A DNA stretch of 64,000 nucleotides, from the NCBI RefSeq assembly GCF_030646615.1, contig NZ_JAUSLG010000038.1:62001-126000 (forward strand), given 5' to 3'. Shown in pieces: positions 8,432-16,985 of the stretch (positions within the stretch are counted from its first letter, which is position 1; the number at the start of each line of letters is the position of its first letter). Source of the DNA: Phenylobacterium sp. GTDB taxonomy: Bacteria; Pseudomonadota; Alphaproteobacteria; Caulobacterales; Caulobacteraceae. The notes under the pieces are model-generated. The model worked only from the letters and a program-made list of their open reading frames with translations, did not search any database and was not told the DNA's origin. The translations under genes and the position numbers were made by a program.

Positions 8432-9783
8432 GCGGCCGCCTCGGCCAGGGCGGCGGCGGCCGGAGGCGACAGGTGGATGCGGCCGGACTCGTCCTTCACC
8501 GACCAGGGCCGGCGGACGCCCCCCAGCTGCTCGGCGACGGCCAGGCCTGACTGCAGGCCGTCCTCATGGAACCCATGGCCGAAATAGGAGCCGCAGAACC
8601 AGGTCCGCTTCACCCCCTGCAGGCCCCAGAGTTCCTGCTGGGCGGCGATCGCCCCGCCATCGAACAGGGGGTGGTCATAGACATCGGTGCGGATCACCGC
8701 GTCGGGCGCGATCTCCCGGGTCGGATTGAGGGTGACGAACAGCTCGGGCCTGGCCGGCAGGCTCTGGAGCCGGTTCATCCAATAGGTGACACAGCCCTCC
8801 TGCGGGGCGTTGCGCCGGCCGATGTGGTTCCAGCTGGTCCAGGCCGCCCGGCGCCGCGGCATCAGGGCCGGGTCGGTGTGCAGCACCGCCAGGTTGCGGC
8901 TGTAGCGGAAGGCCGACAGAAGCCGCGTCTCCTCGGCCGTCGGATCCTCAAGCAGGGCCAGAGCCTGGTCCCCATGGGTGGCGATCACCACCTCGTCGAA
9001 CCGCTCCACCTGGCCGCTGGCCAGGCGGATATCGACCCCGCCGGCCTCGCGGCGCACGCCGGTGACTCGGACGCCCGTGCGCACCTCGCCCTGAAAGGCC
9101 TGGGCGAGCTTCTCCACATAGGCCCGACTGCCGCCCTCCACCGTCCGCCAGAGGCCGCGGCCGAACACCTGCATCATGCCGTGGTTCTGGAAGAAGCGGA
9201 TCAAGGCCGCGGCCGGATAGTCGCGGATGGCCGCCAGGGGCGTCGACCAGATGGCCGCAGCCTGGGGCAGCAGGTGATCGTCGCGGAAGGCCTGGCAGTA
9301 GCCCTTCTGCTTCAGATAGTCGTCCAGGCTGGTCAGCGGCGAGTCCAGCTCGGCCAGGTCCTTGGGTCCGTTGCGGTAGAAGCGGGTGACATCCCGGAGC
9401 ATGCCCCAGTAGCGGGCGCTGAAGAAGTTGCGCTTCTGGGCGAACAGCGAGCCCGACGAATATTCGAACGCCCCGTCGTCCAGGGAGACGCTGAGCGCCA
9501 TGTCGGCGTCGATGCTGGGGGTCTCCAGGTGCTTCAGCAGGGCGGTGAAGTTGGGATAGTTGTCCTCGTTGAAGACGATGAAGCCCGTATCCACCGGAAT
9601 GACCCCGTCGGGCCCGCCGGGAGCCTCCACCGTATGGGCGTGGCCGCCGAGGCGGCCATCGCCTTCGAACAGGGTCACCTCGTGGCGAGCGCTCAGGAGC
9701 CAGGCGGCGGAGAGTCCGGCGACACCGCCGCCGACAACCGCGATCCGCAACGGCCTGGAAGTGCTCTCTACGCCCACGGGCAT
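8428..9783 (-). CDS. FAD-dependent amine-oxidase-family oxidoreductase (lipid-modification cassette)
   Basis: The protein has 451 residues when started at ATG 9783 (MPVGVESTSR), which has AAGAG at suitable spacing; the ORF track's 10152 start runs through the promoter region. The N-terminal dinucleotide-binding motif is RIAVVGGGVAGLSAAWLL, followed by the acidic EGDGRLGGHAHTV that grips the FAD ribose. NEDNYPNFTALLKHL and the C-terminal WFCGSYFGHGFHEDGLQSG are typical of the subgroup next to DUF1365 and Cfa genes. It probably oxidises or desaturates an acyl chain on phospholipid. It is divergent from the methyltransferase, sharing a 178-base promoter region. Which step it catalyses is inferred only. 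Confidence 0.88.
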   Translation of the reverse strand: MPVGVESTSRPLRIAVVGGGVAGLSAAWLLSARHEVTLFEGDGRLGGHAHTVEAPGGPDGVIPVDTGFIVFNEDNYPNFTALLKHLETPSIDADMALSVSLDDGAFEYSSGSLFAQKRNFFSARYWGMLRDVTRFYRNGPKDLAELDSPLTSLDDYLKQKGYCQAFRDDHLLPQAAAIWSTPLAAIRDYPAAALIRFFQNHGMMQVFGRGLWRTVEGGSRAYVEKLAQAFQGEVRTGVRVTGVRREAGGVDIRLASGQVERFDEVVIATHGDQALALLEDPTAEETRLLSAFRYSRNLAVLHTDPALMPRRRAAWTSWNHIGRRNAPQEGCVTYWMNRLQSLPARPELFVTLNPTREIAPDAVIRTDVYDHPLFDGGAIAAQQELWGLQGVKRTWFCGSYFGHGFHEDGLQSGLAVAEQLGGVRRPWSVKDESGRIHLSPPAAAALAEAAA

Positions 9784-9850
9784 TCCCATCTCTTGGCGGC
9801 GACGCCACAGCGGGTCCCGGCGAGACACGATACGACGCGAGCACCGCGGC

Positions 9851-9874
9851 GGATGCAGCCAAGGTGACGCATCC
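9851..9874. promoter_or_regulatory. inverted repeat GGATGC-N12-GCATCC in the divergent lipid-gene promoter region
   Basis: In the 178-base gap between the divergent FAD oxidoreductase and methyltransferase genes, GGATGC (9851-9856) and GCATCC (9869-9874) form an inverted repeat with a 12-base spacer. The spacing suits a dimeric regulator bound across about 1.5-2 helical turns. No convincing ECF-sigma -35/-10 pair was found. The role is a guess. Confidence 0.3.
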
Positions 9875-9961
9875 GAACCTCCGCCTTGCGCGTATCCATG
9901 GGTGATCTGGCCCCGGCTCTGTTGATCCCCCGGCCGCCACGCCCCAGCGAGGACCGCCCCC

Positions 9962-10990
9962 ATGAGTTTCATCAGTTCGACCGTCCAGGCCTTCGAGGGC
10001 GCGCCCATCCCCGATGTCATGCGGCGCGTGGCGATCGAACTGCTGGTGGCCAACGCCCGTCGGCGCCTGGGCGCTGCAGGGCGAGACGCTGAAACCGCCT
10101 TCGCCCTGGAGATGGCCCAGAGGCCCATCGCCGAGCACGCCGCCGCGGCCAATGACCAGCACTACGAACTGCCGGCCGCCTTCTTCGAGAAGGTGCTGGG
10201 GCCGCAGCTGAAATACTCCTCCTGCCTCTATGGCCCCGGCGTCGAGGATCTGGCGGCGGCCGAGGAAAATGCCCTGTCCGAAACCGCCGATCATGCGGGT
10301 CTGGCGGACGGCCAGGAGATCCTGGAGCTGGGCTGCGGCTGGGGCTCCCTCACCCTGTGGATGGCGCGGGCCCTTCCGAACGCCAGGATCACAGCGGTGT
10401 CCAATTCGGCCAGCCAGGGGGACTTCATCCGCAGCCGGGCCGGCGCCCTTGGGCTGACCAATGTCACGGTGGTGACCGCAGACATGAACGTCTTCGAGGC
10501 GGCCGGCCGCTTCGACCGCGTAGTCTCGGTGGAGATGTTCGAGCACATGGCCAACTGGCGCGCCCTGCTCACGCGGGTGCGCGGCTGGCTGAAGCCCGAG
10601 GGGCGGGCCTTCATCCACGTCTTCACCCATCGCACCACGCCCTATCGGTTCGATGTGGAGGACGAGGCCGACTGGATCGCCCAGCACTTCTTCTCCGGCG
10701 GGGTGATGCCCAGCCACGGCCTGATGGCCCAGTTTCCCGACCTGTTCGAGGTCGAGGCCGACTGGCGCTGGTCGGGCCGCAACTATGAGCGCACCGCCCT
10801 CCATTGGCTGGAGAATTTCGACCGCCATGACGCCGCCCTGCGCGAGGTGCTGGCCGAGGTCTATGGGGACGCGAGCCCCCTTTGGCGCCGCCGCTGGCGG
10901 CTGTTCTTCCTGGCCACGGCCGGCCTGTTCGGTCACCGGGACGGGCAGGAGTGGGGCGTCAGCCACTATCGTCTGAAACCGTCGGCCTGA
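9962..10990 (+). CDS. cyclopropane-fatty-acyl-phospholipid synthase family SAM methyltransferase
   Basis: This 342-residue Cfa-type enzyme acts on unsaturated acyl chains in phospholipids, using S-adenosylmethionine. The family's SSCLYGPG substrate-region motif lies near residue 85, and the SAM motif ILELGCGWGSLTLWMA near 120. VVSVEMFEHMANW and FIHVFTHRTTPYRF follow, as in Cfa enzymes. It lacks the extra N-terminal domain of E. coli Cfa. Start ATG 9962 has GAGGA upstream. It is divergent from the FAD oxidoreductase and DUF1365 genes and 11 bases ahead of a DUF2177 membrane protein. It could form cyclopropane rings or simple methyl branches, the latter being the first step of bacterial furan fatty acid synthesis. 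Confidence 0.9.
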   Translation: MSFISSTVQAFEGAPIPDVMRRVAIELLVANARRRLGAAGRDAETAFALEMAQRPIAEHAAAANDQHYELPAAFFEKVLGPQLKYSSCLYGPGVEDLAAAEENALSETADHAGLADGQEILELGCGWGSLTLWMARALPNARITAVSNSASQGDFIRSRAGALGLTNVTVVTADMNVFEAAGRFDRVVSVEMFEHMANWRALLTRVRGWLKPEGRAFIHVFTHRTTPYRFDVEDEADWIAQHFFSGGVMPSHGLMAQFPDLFEVEADWRWSGRNYERTALHWLENFDRHDAALREVLAEVYGDASPLWRRRWRLFFLATAGLFGHRDGQEWGVSHYRLKPSA

Positions 10991-11001
10991 AGGACTCGAC
11001 C

Positions 11002-11412
11002 ATGCTGAAATATGTCATCGGCTATCTGGGCGCGGGCCTGGCCTTCGCCCTCATCGACGCGGTCTGGCTGACCACGGCGGGGCCCAAGCTCTATCGGCCG
11101 ACCCTGAACGCGGTGCTGGCCGACCAGTTTTCCCTGCCCCCGGCCATCGCCTTCTATCTGATCTATATCGCCGGCATCATGATCCTGGCGGTCAGTCCGG
11201 CGGTGCGCGAGGGCGTCTGGACCCAGGCGCTGACTACCGGCGCCATCCTCGGCTTCCTCTGCTACGCCACCTATGACCTGACCAACCAGGCGACGCTGAA
11301 GGTCTGGGCGACCCACATCACCTTGGCCGACATCGCCTGGGGCACGGTGCTGACCGGCGCCTCGGCCACCGCCGGCTACTTCGTCACCCGTTGGGCCGAG
11401 CGCACCTTCTAG
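11002..11412 (+). CDS. DUF2177 family small integral membrane protein
   Basis: This 136-residue protein is predicted to have four transmembrane helices. Its first segment LGAGLAFALIDAVWLTTAGPKLYRP matches the DUF2177 family, as do FYLIYIAGIMILAV and GFLCYATYDLTNQATLKVW. The start is ATG 11002, moved from the track's 10882, giving an 11-base gap after the methyltransferase, so co-transcription is likely. DUF2177 genes recur beside Cfa-type methyltransferases and flavin amine oxidases in alphaproteobacteria. The function is unknown; a membrane partner for lipid modification is suggested only by that context. Confidence 0.85.
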   Translation: MLKYVIGYLGAGLAFALIDAVWLTTAGPKLYRPTLNAVLADQFSLPPAIAFYLIYIAGIMILAVSPAVREGVWTQALTTGAILGFLCYATYDLTNQATLKVWATHITLADIAWGTVLTGASATAGYFVTRWAERTF

Positions 11413-11478
11413 GCCGCCGATCCCCTCCCATCGCCAGCCCCATCCGACCTCTGTTCGGATTTGGCGGGCGTTGTCGTT

Positions 11479-11490
11479 GCGGAATTCCGC
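11479..11490. promoter_or_regulatory. 12-bp palindrome GCGGAATTCCGC upstream of acyl-CoA ligase
   Basis: A perfect 12-bp palindrome lies in the 220-base gap between the DUF2177 and acyl-CoA ligase genes, about 143 bases upstream of the ligase start. The rest of the gap holds nothing else that I recognise. It may be an operator for the ligase, though a palindrome this short can occur by chance. Confidence 0.25.
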
Positions 11491-11632
11491 TGTCATTGTG
11501 AGCGCCGATGACGGTTCGGCGGGCGGGCAGGCATATTGCGTCTGCGCCCCTCCGATGAACGGCCGTCCGCAACGATAATCAGATGCGACCTGCGTCCCGA
11601 AGCCTCGGACAGCAGGCGCCGGGAGGAATTTG

Positions 11633-13216
11633 ATGGAAGATTTGAAAGAGCGCCTTGGCCTGGAAGATCGCCTGGATCAGGCCGCAGTCAACGGCATGAC
11701 CATGGCCGTCTGGGCCGATGTCCAGCCCGACAAGGCCGCGGTCATCGACGCCTATGGCAAGTCGCGGACCTTCGCCGAGGTCAACGCCAACGCCAACCGG
11801 CTGGCCCGCCTCTTCCGTCAGCATGGGGTTCAGCCCGGCGACAGCCTGGCCCTGGTCTGCTCGAACCGGGCGGAATTCATCGAGGTCCTGGCCGCCACCA
11901 TGCGCGCCGGCGTGCGCATCACCCCGGTCAACTGGCACCTGAACGCCGACGAAATCGCCTACATCATCAATGACTGCGAGGCCAAGGTGCTGGTCGGCGA
12001 CGTCCGCGTCGCCGTGATCGGCGAGGCCGCCACCCACTGCCCGCACCTGACGCTGAAGCTGTCGGTGGGCGGTGAGATCGACGGCTTTGTGGATTATGAC
12101 ACCGCGCTCTCGCCCCTGGACGGCTCCGACATCTCTGACCCCGTCCTGGGCAACCAGATGATGTACACCTCGGGCACCACCGGGCGGCCCAAGGGCGTGT
12201 TCCGCCCCGTCGCCGCGGTCACGCCGGCCAGCATCCTGGCCGGCCGCGGCTATGACGACACCTCGATCCAGCTCTGCGCCGGCCCCGCCTACCACGCCGC
12301 GCCGCTGGCCTTCGATGTCCGGGCCGCCATGGGCACCGGCTCGACCCTGATCTTCATGGACAAGTGGGACTCAGAGCAGATCCTGCGCACCATCAGCGAA
12401 GAGAAGGTCACCCATCTGCACATGGTGCCGATCATGTTCCAGCGCCTGCTGGACCTGCCGGCCGAGGTGAAGGCCAAATATTCCGTCGATCACGTCCGCT
12501 ATATCGTCCACGGCGCAGCGCCCTGCCCGCCCGAGGTCAAGCAGGCGATGATCGAATGGTTCGGCCCGGTGCTCAGCGAGTACTATGCGGGCTCCGAAGG
12601 GGGCGCGGGCTTCGCCATCAGTTCCGAGGAATGGCTGAAGAAGCCCGGCAGCGTCGGCAAGCGTCCGGCCATGCTGCAGGTCCGCATCATCGACGAACAG
12701 GGCAATGACTGCCCCAACGGCGTGCCCGGCACCATCTACCACCAGCTGCCCCCCGGCGGCGGCTTCCAGTACTACAAGGACGAAGCCAAGACCCAGGCCT
12801 CCCGGGTCGGTGAGTTCTTCACCATGGGCGACGTCGGCTATTTCGATGAGGACGACTATCTGTTCCTCACCGGCCGCAGCGCCGAGACCATCATCTCCGG
12901 CGGCGTGAACATCTATCCGCAGGAAATCGACAACGAGCTGATCAAGCATCCGGCCGTGGCCGACTCCTCCACCGTGGGCATCCCCCACGCCGAATGGGGC
13001 GAGCAGGTGAAGGCGGTGATCATGCTCAATGAGGGCTATGAGCCCAGCGACGAACTGGCCCACGAAATCCTCGACTTCGCCCGCAAGGCCCTGCCCGGCT
13101 TCAAGGTCCCCCGCAGCCTGGACTTCGTCACCGAGCTGCCGCGCAGCGAGGCCGGCAAGATCCAGCGCAACAAGGTCCGCGCCCCCTATTGGGAAGGCCG
13201 CGCCCGGCAGATCTGA
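11633..13216 (+). CDS. AMP-forming acyl-CoA ligase / fatty-acid-CoA synthetase
   Basis: This 527-residue ANL-superfamily enzyme adenylates a carboxylic acid and transfers it to CoA. The P-loop is MMYTSGTTGRPKGV near residue 180, the adenine region is EYYAGSEGG, and the hinge is GDVGYFDEDDYLFLTGR. The C-terminal catalytic Lys lies in RSEAGKIQRNKVR. The start is ATG 11633 with GGGAGGAA eight bases upstream; the ORF-track start at 11630 is the TTG just before. It stands alone with a hairpin after it. It probably activates medium- or long-chain fatty acids or another hydrophobic acid. The substrate cannot be read from the sequence. Confidence 0.9.
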   Translation: MEDLKERLGLEDRLDQAAVNGMTMAVWADVQPDKAAVIDAYGKSRTFAEVNANANRLARLFRQHGVQPGDSLALVCSNRAEFIEVLAATMRAGVRITPVNWHLNADEIAYIINDCEAKVLVGDVRVAVIGEAATHCPHLTLKLSVGGEIDGFVDYDTALSPLDGSDISDPVLGNQMMYTSGTTGRPKGVFRPVAAVTPASILAGRGYDDTSIQLCAGPAYHAAPLAFDVRAAMGTGSTLIFMDKWDSEQILRTISEEKVTHLHMVPIMFQRLLDLPAEVKAKYSVDHVRYIVHGAAPCPPEVKQAMIEWFGPVLSEYYAGSEGGAGFAISSEEWLKKPGSVGKRPAMLQVRIIDEQGNDCPNGVPGTIYHQLPPGGGFQYYKDEAKTQASRVGEFFTMGDVGYFDEDDYLFLTGRSAETIISGGVNIYPQEIDNELIKHPAVADSSTVGIPHAEWGEQVKAVIMLNEGYEPSDELAHEILDFARKALPGFKVPRSLDFVTELPRSEAGKIQRNKVRAPYWEGRARQI

Positions 13217-13222
13217 TCGCAG

Positions 13223-13252
13223 CGCCGCGCCGGGACCCGTTCCGGCGCGGCG
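13223..13252 (+). terminator. hairpin after acyl-CoA ligase
   Basis: CGCCGCGCCGG pairs perfectly with CCGGCGCGGCG across an 8-base loop, 7 bases after the ligase stop codon. The tail AAATCTTGCG is only weakly T-rich. It is probably a terminator, given its position. Confidence 0.55.
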
Positions 13253-13336
13253 AAATCTTGCGAAAACATCCGTGTTTGGCGTGACCTCCGGGACCGTGGC
13301 ATGTACCGCCGCCCTCTAGATCCGCGAGTTTCCGCC

Positions 13337-14503
13337 ATGCCGATTCCGTTCATCGACCTGCAGGCCCAGCGCCAGCGCCTCGGCGAGCCCCTGGAGGCGG
13401 CCATCCTCGAGGTGGTGCGCTCCGGCGCCTATGTCATGGGTCCGCAGGTGGCCGCCTTCGAGGCCGCGCTCGCCGAATTTGGCCAGGCGCCGCACGTGCT
13501 GTCCTGCGGCTCGGGGACGGAAGCCCTGATGCTGCCGCTGATGGCCTGGGGGATCGGACCCGGCGACGCGGTCTTCTGCCCGTCCTTCACCTTTGCGGCC
13601 ACCGCCGAGGTCGTGCCCCTGGTGGGCGCCTCGCCGGTCTTCGTCGACATCCTGCCCGACACCTACAATATGGACGCCGTCCACCTGGACGCCGCCATCG
13701 CCGCGGTGAAGGCCGAAGGCAGGCTGACGCCCAGGGCGGTGATCGCCGTGGACCTGTTTGGCCAGCCCGCCGACTATCCCGCGATCAGCGCGGTCTGCCG
13801 CAGGCACGGGCTGAAGCTGATCGCCGATTCCGCCCAAGGCTTCGGCTGCACCCTGGACGGCCATCACCCCCTGCACTGGGCCGATGTGGCCACCACCAGC
13901 TTCTTCCCGGCCAAGCCGCTGGGCTGTTATGGCGACGGCGGGGCGGTGCTGAGCAAAGAAGCGCGCCTGCACGACCTGCTGGTCTCCCTGCGGGTGCACG
14001 GCCAGGCGGTGAAGTCCGACCTCGAGGGCCGCACCTTCGACCACGATCCCAAGTACCTGAACATGCGGATCGGCATGAACGCCCGGATGGACACGATCCA
14101 GGCCGCGGTCCTCTTGCAGAAGCTGTCGATCTTCGCCGACGAGATCGCCGCCCGGAACCGGGTGGCCGATCGCTACGCCCAGGGGCTGGGCGACGTGGTC
14201 CGGACGCCTGACGTGATCGCCGGCGGCGTCTCGGTCTGGGCCCAGTACACCATCGAAACCGACGACCGCGACGGCCTGGCCGGACACCTGAGGGCCGCCG
14301 AAATCCCCACCGCGGTCTATTATCCGATCCCGATCCACAAACAGGGGGTCTATTCGGGCTATCCTGTGGGGCCGGGGGGCCTGCCGGCGACCATGGCCGC
14401 GGCCGAGCGGGTCATCAGCCTGCCCATGCACCCCTATCTGGAGGCCGACGTGCAGGATCAGATCATCGCCGCCATCCGCGCCTTCGCCGGTCGCAACGCA
14501 TGA
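13337..14503 (+). CDS. DegT/DnrJ/EryC1/StrS family sugar aminotransferase
   Basis: This 388-residue PLP-dependent enzyme transfers an amino group to a keto-sugar nucleotide. The family opening IPFIDLQAQRQRL is present, then SGAYVMGPQVAAFE and the cofactor Lys in SFFPAKPLGCYGDGG (about Lys193). RIGMNARMDTIQAAVLL and PTAVYYPIPIHKQGVY match WbpE-like enzymes that make 3-amino-3-deoxy uronic acid nucleotides. The start is ATG 13337; the gene overlaps the following dehydrogenase by 4 bases (ATGA). The pair probably contributes an amino-uronic sugar to O-antigen, capsule or holdfast. The WbpB-type oxidase and acetyltransferase that the full WbpE pathway needs are absent here. Confidence 0.9.
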   Translation: MPIPFIDLQAQRQRLGEPLEAAILEVVRSGAYVMGPQVAAFEAALAEFGQAPHVLSCGSGTEALMLPLMAWGIGPGDAVFCPSFTFAATAEVVPLVGASPVFVDILPDTYNMDAVHLDAAIAAVKAEGRLTPRAVIAVDLFGQPADYPAISAVCRRHGLKLIADSAQGFGCTLDGHHPLHWADVATTSFFPAKPLGCYGDGGAVLSKEARLHDLLVSLRVHGQAVKSDLEGRTFDHDPKYLNMRIGMNARMDTIQAAVLLQKLSIFADEIAARNRVADRYAQGLGDVVRTPDVIAGGVSVWAQYTIETDDRDGLAGHLRAAEIPTAVYYPIPIHKQGVYSGYPVGPGGLPATMAAAERVISLPMHPYLEADVQDQIIAAIRAFAGRNA

Positions 14504-15873
14504 GCGGACCTGCCCTGGACGGGGATCGTCCGACGCCGGATCAGATGGCCGCGGCGTTCGAGGCCCGCGCGGAATCCCGCGACCTGGTCATCGGCGTCAT
14601 CGGCCTGGGCTATGTGGGCCTGCCGCTCGCCGAAGGCTTCATCGGCAAGGGTTTCCGCGTCCTGGCCTATGACCCGGACGCCGCCAAGATCGCCGCCCTG
14701 AGCAGCGGCCACTCCTACATCAAGCACATCTCCGACGCCCGGGTCGCGGCCATGGGGGCCACCGGCCGGCTGGAGGCCACCACAGACGAGGCGCGCCTGG
14801 CCGCCGCCGACGCCCTGCTGATGTGCGTGCCGACGCCGCTGAACGTGCATCGGGAGCCGGACCTCTCCTATGTGGCCGACTGCGCCAAGACCATTTCGCG
14901 GCATCTGCGCCGGGGTCAGCTGGTGGTTCTGGAATCCACCACCTATCCCGGCACCAGCGAGGAGTTGATCCGGCCCATCCTGGAGGCGGCCACCGGCCTG
15001 AAATCGGGCGTCGACTTCGCCATCGCCTACAGCCCCGAGCGCGAGGACCCCGGCAATCTCGACTTCGGGGCCACCACCATCCCCAAGGTGGTTGGGGCCG
15101 ACACCCAGGCCGAGCGGCGGATGGCTATCGCGGTCTATTCGCCGCTCACCCAGGTGGTGCCGGTCAGCGACCTGAAGACGGCCGAGGCGGTGAAGCTGAC
15201 CGAGAACATCTTCCGGCTGGTCAATATCGCCCTGGTCAACGAGCTCAAGGTGGTCTTCGAGAGCATGGACATCGACATCTGGGAGGTGATCGATGCGGCC
15301 AAGACCAAGCCCTTCGGCTACATGCCCTTCTATCCGGGGCCGGGCCTGGGCGGGCACTGCATCGCCATCGACCCCTTCTACCTGACCTGGAAGGCCCGCG
15401 CCCACGGCGAGGCCACCCGTTTCATCGAGCTGGCCGGCGACGTGGTCGCCGCCCTCCCCCGGCGGGTGGTGGAGGCGGTGGCCGAGTCCCTGTCCAGCCG
15501 CGAAGGCAAGGCGGTCAAGGGCGCCCGCATCCTGGTGGTCGGCCTGGCCTACAAGAAGAATGTCGACGACATGCGCGAGAGCCCCTCGCTGCACGTGATC
15601 CGCCTGCTGCGCGAGCGCGGCGCCCTGGTCGACTATTATGACCCGCACATCCCGATTGTTCATGACCATGGCGAGCATCCGGAAGTGGCCGGCATGAGCT
15701 CCATCGCCTGGGACCTCGCCGCCATCGGCGCCTATGACTGCGCGGTCATCTGCACCGACCACGACGCGGTGGACTACGCCGCCCTGACGACGGCGGTCCC
15801 CCTGGTGGTGGACACCCGCAACGCCGTCGGCCGCCTGGCCCCCGACTTCGTGGATCAGATCCGCAAGGCCTGA
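14500..15873 (+). CDS. nucleotide-sugar 6-dehydrogenase (UDP-GlcNAc/UDP-ManNAc dehydrogenase type)
   Basis: This 457-residue UDP-sugar dehydrogenase oxidises C6 to a carboxylate with two NAD+. The N-terminal Rossmann site is VIGVIGLGYVGLPLAEGF. YSPEREDPGN is characteristic of the WbpA/UDP-N-acetylhexosamine group rather than UDP-glucose dehydrogenase. The catalytic Cys is in GPGLGGHCIAIDPFYL (Cys287), and the C-terminal domain carries GLAYKKNVDDMRESPSL. The start overlaps the aminotransferase stop (ATGA). It supplies an N-acetylhexosaminuronic acid nucleotide, the expected upstream substrate for a WbpE-like aminotransferase after a further oxidation. A hairpin 24 bases after the stop may end transcription. 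Confidence 0.9.
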   Translation: MSGPALDGDRPTPDQMAAAFEARAESRDLVIGVIGLGYVGLPLAEGFIGKGFRVLAYDPDAAKIAALSSGHSYIKHISDARVAAMGATGRLEATTDEARLAAADALLMCVPTPLNVHREPDLSYVADCAKTISRHLRRGQLVVLESTTYPGTSEELIRPILEAATGLKSGVDFAIAYSPEREDPGNLDFGATTIPKVVGADTQAERRMAIAVYSPLTQVVPVSDLKTAEAVKLTENIFRLVNIALVNELKVVFESMDIDIWEVIDAAKTKPFGYMPFYPGPGLGGHCIAIDPFYLTWKARAHGEATRFIELAGDVVAALPRRVVEAVAESLSSREGKAVKGARILVVGLAYKKNVDDMRESPSLHVIRLLRERGALVDYYDPHIPIVHDHGEHPEVAGMSSIAWDLAAIGAYDCAVICTDHDAVDYAALTTAVPLVVDTRNAVGRLAPDFVDQIRKA

Positions 15874-15897
15874 GGACAAAGCCGCCCACGCTCGTCA

Positions 15898-15972
15898 CCC
15901 TCGGGCGCGACCCGAGGGCCTATGAACACAGAGCCAGTCCCGTATTCATGGATGGTCGGGTCAAGCCCGACC
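15898..15972. repeat. compound palindromic intergenic element (three nested hairpins)
   Basis: Three consecutive inverted repeats fill this convergent gap. CCCTCGGG/CCCGAGGG (15898-15918) has a 5-base loop. ATGAACAC pairs with GTATTCAT with one mismatch (about 15922-15950). GGTCGGG/CCCGACC (15954-15972) surrounds TCAAG. No T-run follows the first stem. The layout resembles a dispersed REP-type element, although only one copy lies in this window; it may also end transcription from both convergent genes. Confidence 0.5.
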
Positions 15973-15987
15973 AAGACGGTGAAGCCC

Positions 15988-16800
15988 CTACTTGAACCAG
16001 CAGAGCTGCTCGGTGGTGGCCAGCAGGACGCCGTCCCGGGACCAGAGCGCCCCGTGCTGGTCGAAGAAGCCGCTTTCGAACCGGCGGCCCTTGGCTTCGC
16101 CCAGGATGAAGTCGCCGCCCACCGCTTCCAGCTCCGCCGGCGTGGCGTGGAAATAGACGCTCATGCTCACCGTCGAGGCCGGCCGCCGCTCGGCGCTGCG
16201 GTAGAAGATCCGCGGGGCGAAGACGTCGGCCAGACCCGCCAGCAGCACATAGTCCAGCGGTCTCGCCTGGTGGTCGCGCATCCAGTTGCGGGTCAGGCTG
16301 TCGGGGTTTTCCTGCAGCGGCGCCGAGCCCTGGACCGGCCGCTGCTCGAACATGGCGGTGAAGAAGCCCGGACGGGTTGGGACGCTCTCGATATCTTCGG
16401 GACGCTTTACGCCCTCGGGAAAGCTCGCCTCGTGGGTCGAAAAGGTCTCCCGCCGCTGGCCGAGGGTCACCATGGCCATGGCCACCGGGGCGCCGTTCTG
16501 GATGAGCTCAGAGGTCCAGAACTCCACAGACTTGCCCTGGCGGGCCGGCCGCGTGGAGAGCTGCAGCGGACTGTCGTCCAGGCCGCCCATCAGATTGACG
16601 GTCAGGCCCACCGGCGTGCCGCCATGGTCGCTCTCGGCCAGGACGGCCTTCAGCAGCAGGGCGGCGGTCCAGCCGCCCCAGGGGCCGATCATGTTCCAGT
16701 AGCGCTTGTCGATCCGGGAGTCCCACAGGCGGGGACCGGCCGGGCTCAACGGCAGGGCTTCGTCGAAGTCGTGCAGGCGCACGGGCGCGGCGGCGTCCAT
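15988..16800 (-). CDS. acyl-CoA thioesterase family protein (TesB-like double hotdog)
   Basis: This protein of 270 residues fits the two-domain hotdog thioesterase-like group (4HBT_3/TesB type) that hydrolyses acyl-CoA. Recognisable pieces are KRYWNMIGPWGGWTAALLLKAVL in the first hotdog helix, GLTVNLMGGLDDSPLQL and QGKSVEFWTSELIQNG. The second domain includes ARPLDYVLLAGLADVF and SVYFHATPAEL. The start is ATG 16800 with GAGGGA upstream; the longer track start is unlikely. It is convergent with the nucleotide-sugar dehydrogenase. No pathway context is visible, so the acyl substrate is unknown. Confidence 0.8.
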   Translation of the reverse strand: MDAAAPVRLHDFDEALPLSPAGPRLWDSRIDKRYWNMIGPWGGWTAALLLKAVLAESDHGGTPVGLTVNLMGGLDDSPLQLSTRPARQGKSVEFWTSELIQNGAPVAMAMVTLGQRRETFSTHEASFPEGVKRPEDIESVPTRPGFFTAMFEQRPVQGSAPLQENPDSLTRNWMRDHQARPLDYVLLAGLADVFAPRIFYRSAERRPASTVSMSVYFHATPAELEAVGGDFILGEAKGRRFESGFFDQHGALWSRDGVLLATTEQLCWFK

Positions 16801-16894
16801 GGGAAATCCCTCAAAAAATGGCAGGCGCGGCGGGGAGGCCGCGATCAATAAGCCTGCTTCTAGAAAGGGCGCCCTAGGGGAAGGCAAAACGAAT

Positions 16895-16921
16895 GAGAGC
16901 GCAGCCAAGGACTGCGCTCTC
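16895..16921 (-). terminator. intrinsic terminator for the minus-strand secreted-protein pair
   Basis: On the minus strand, GAGAGCGCAG and CTGCGCTCTC form a perfect 10-bp stem with a 7-base loop, followed by ATTCGTTTTGCC. It lies 65 bases past the stop of the 16986 gene and before the thioesterase start, as expected for a terminator. Confidence 0.7.
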
Positions 16922-16985
16922 TCCGTCAGGATGAGGCCGGAACTCCCCCAAGCCCGGCTACGTCACAGCAAGGGATGCGACGCTC

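Noticed and set aside
9923-9928. TGATCC as a possible RpoE-type -35 element ahead of the methyltransferase
   Set aside because: No matching -10 sequence lies 17-18 bases downstream, so an ECF promoter could not be supported.
8948-10966. 672-residue minus-strand ORF over the methyltransferase and amine-oxidase genes
   Set aside because: It is a shadow frame of well-supported genes and its protein is unlike any family, being rich in Arg, Gly and Pro as expected for high-GC antisense frames.
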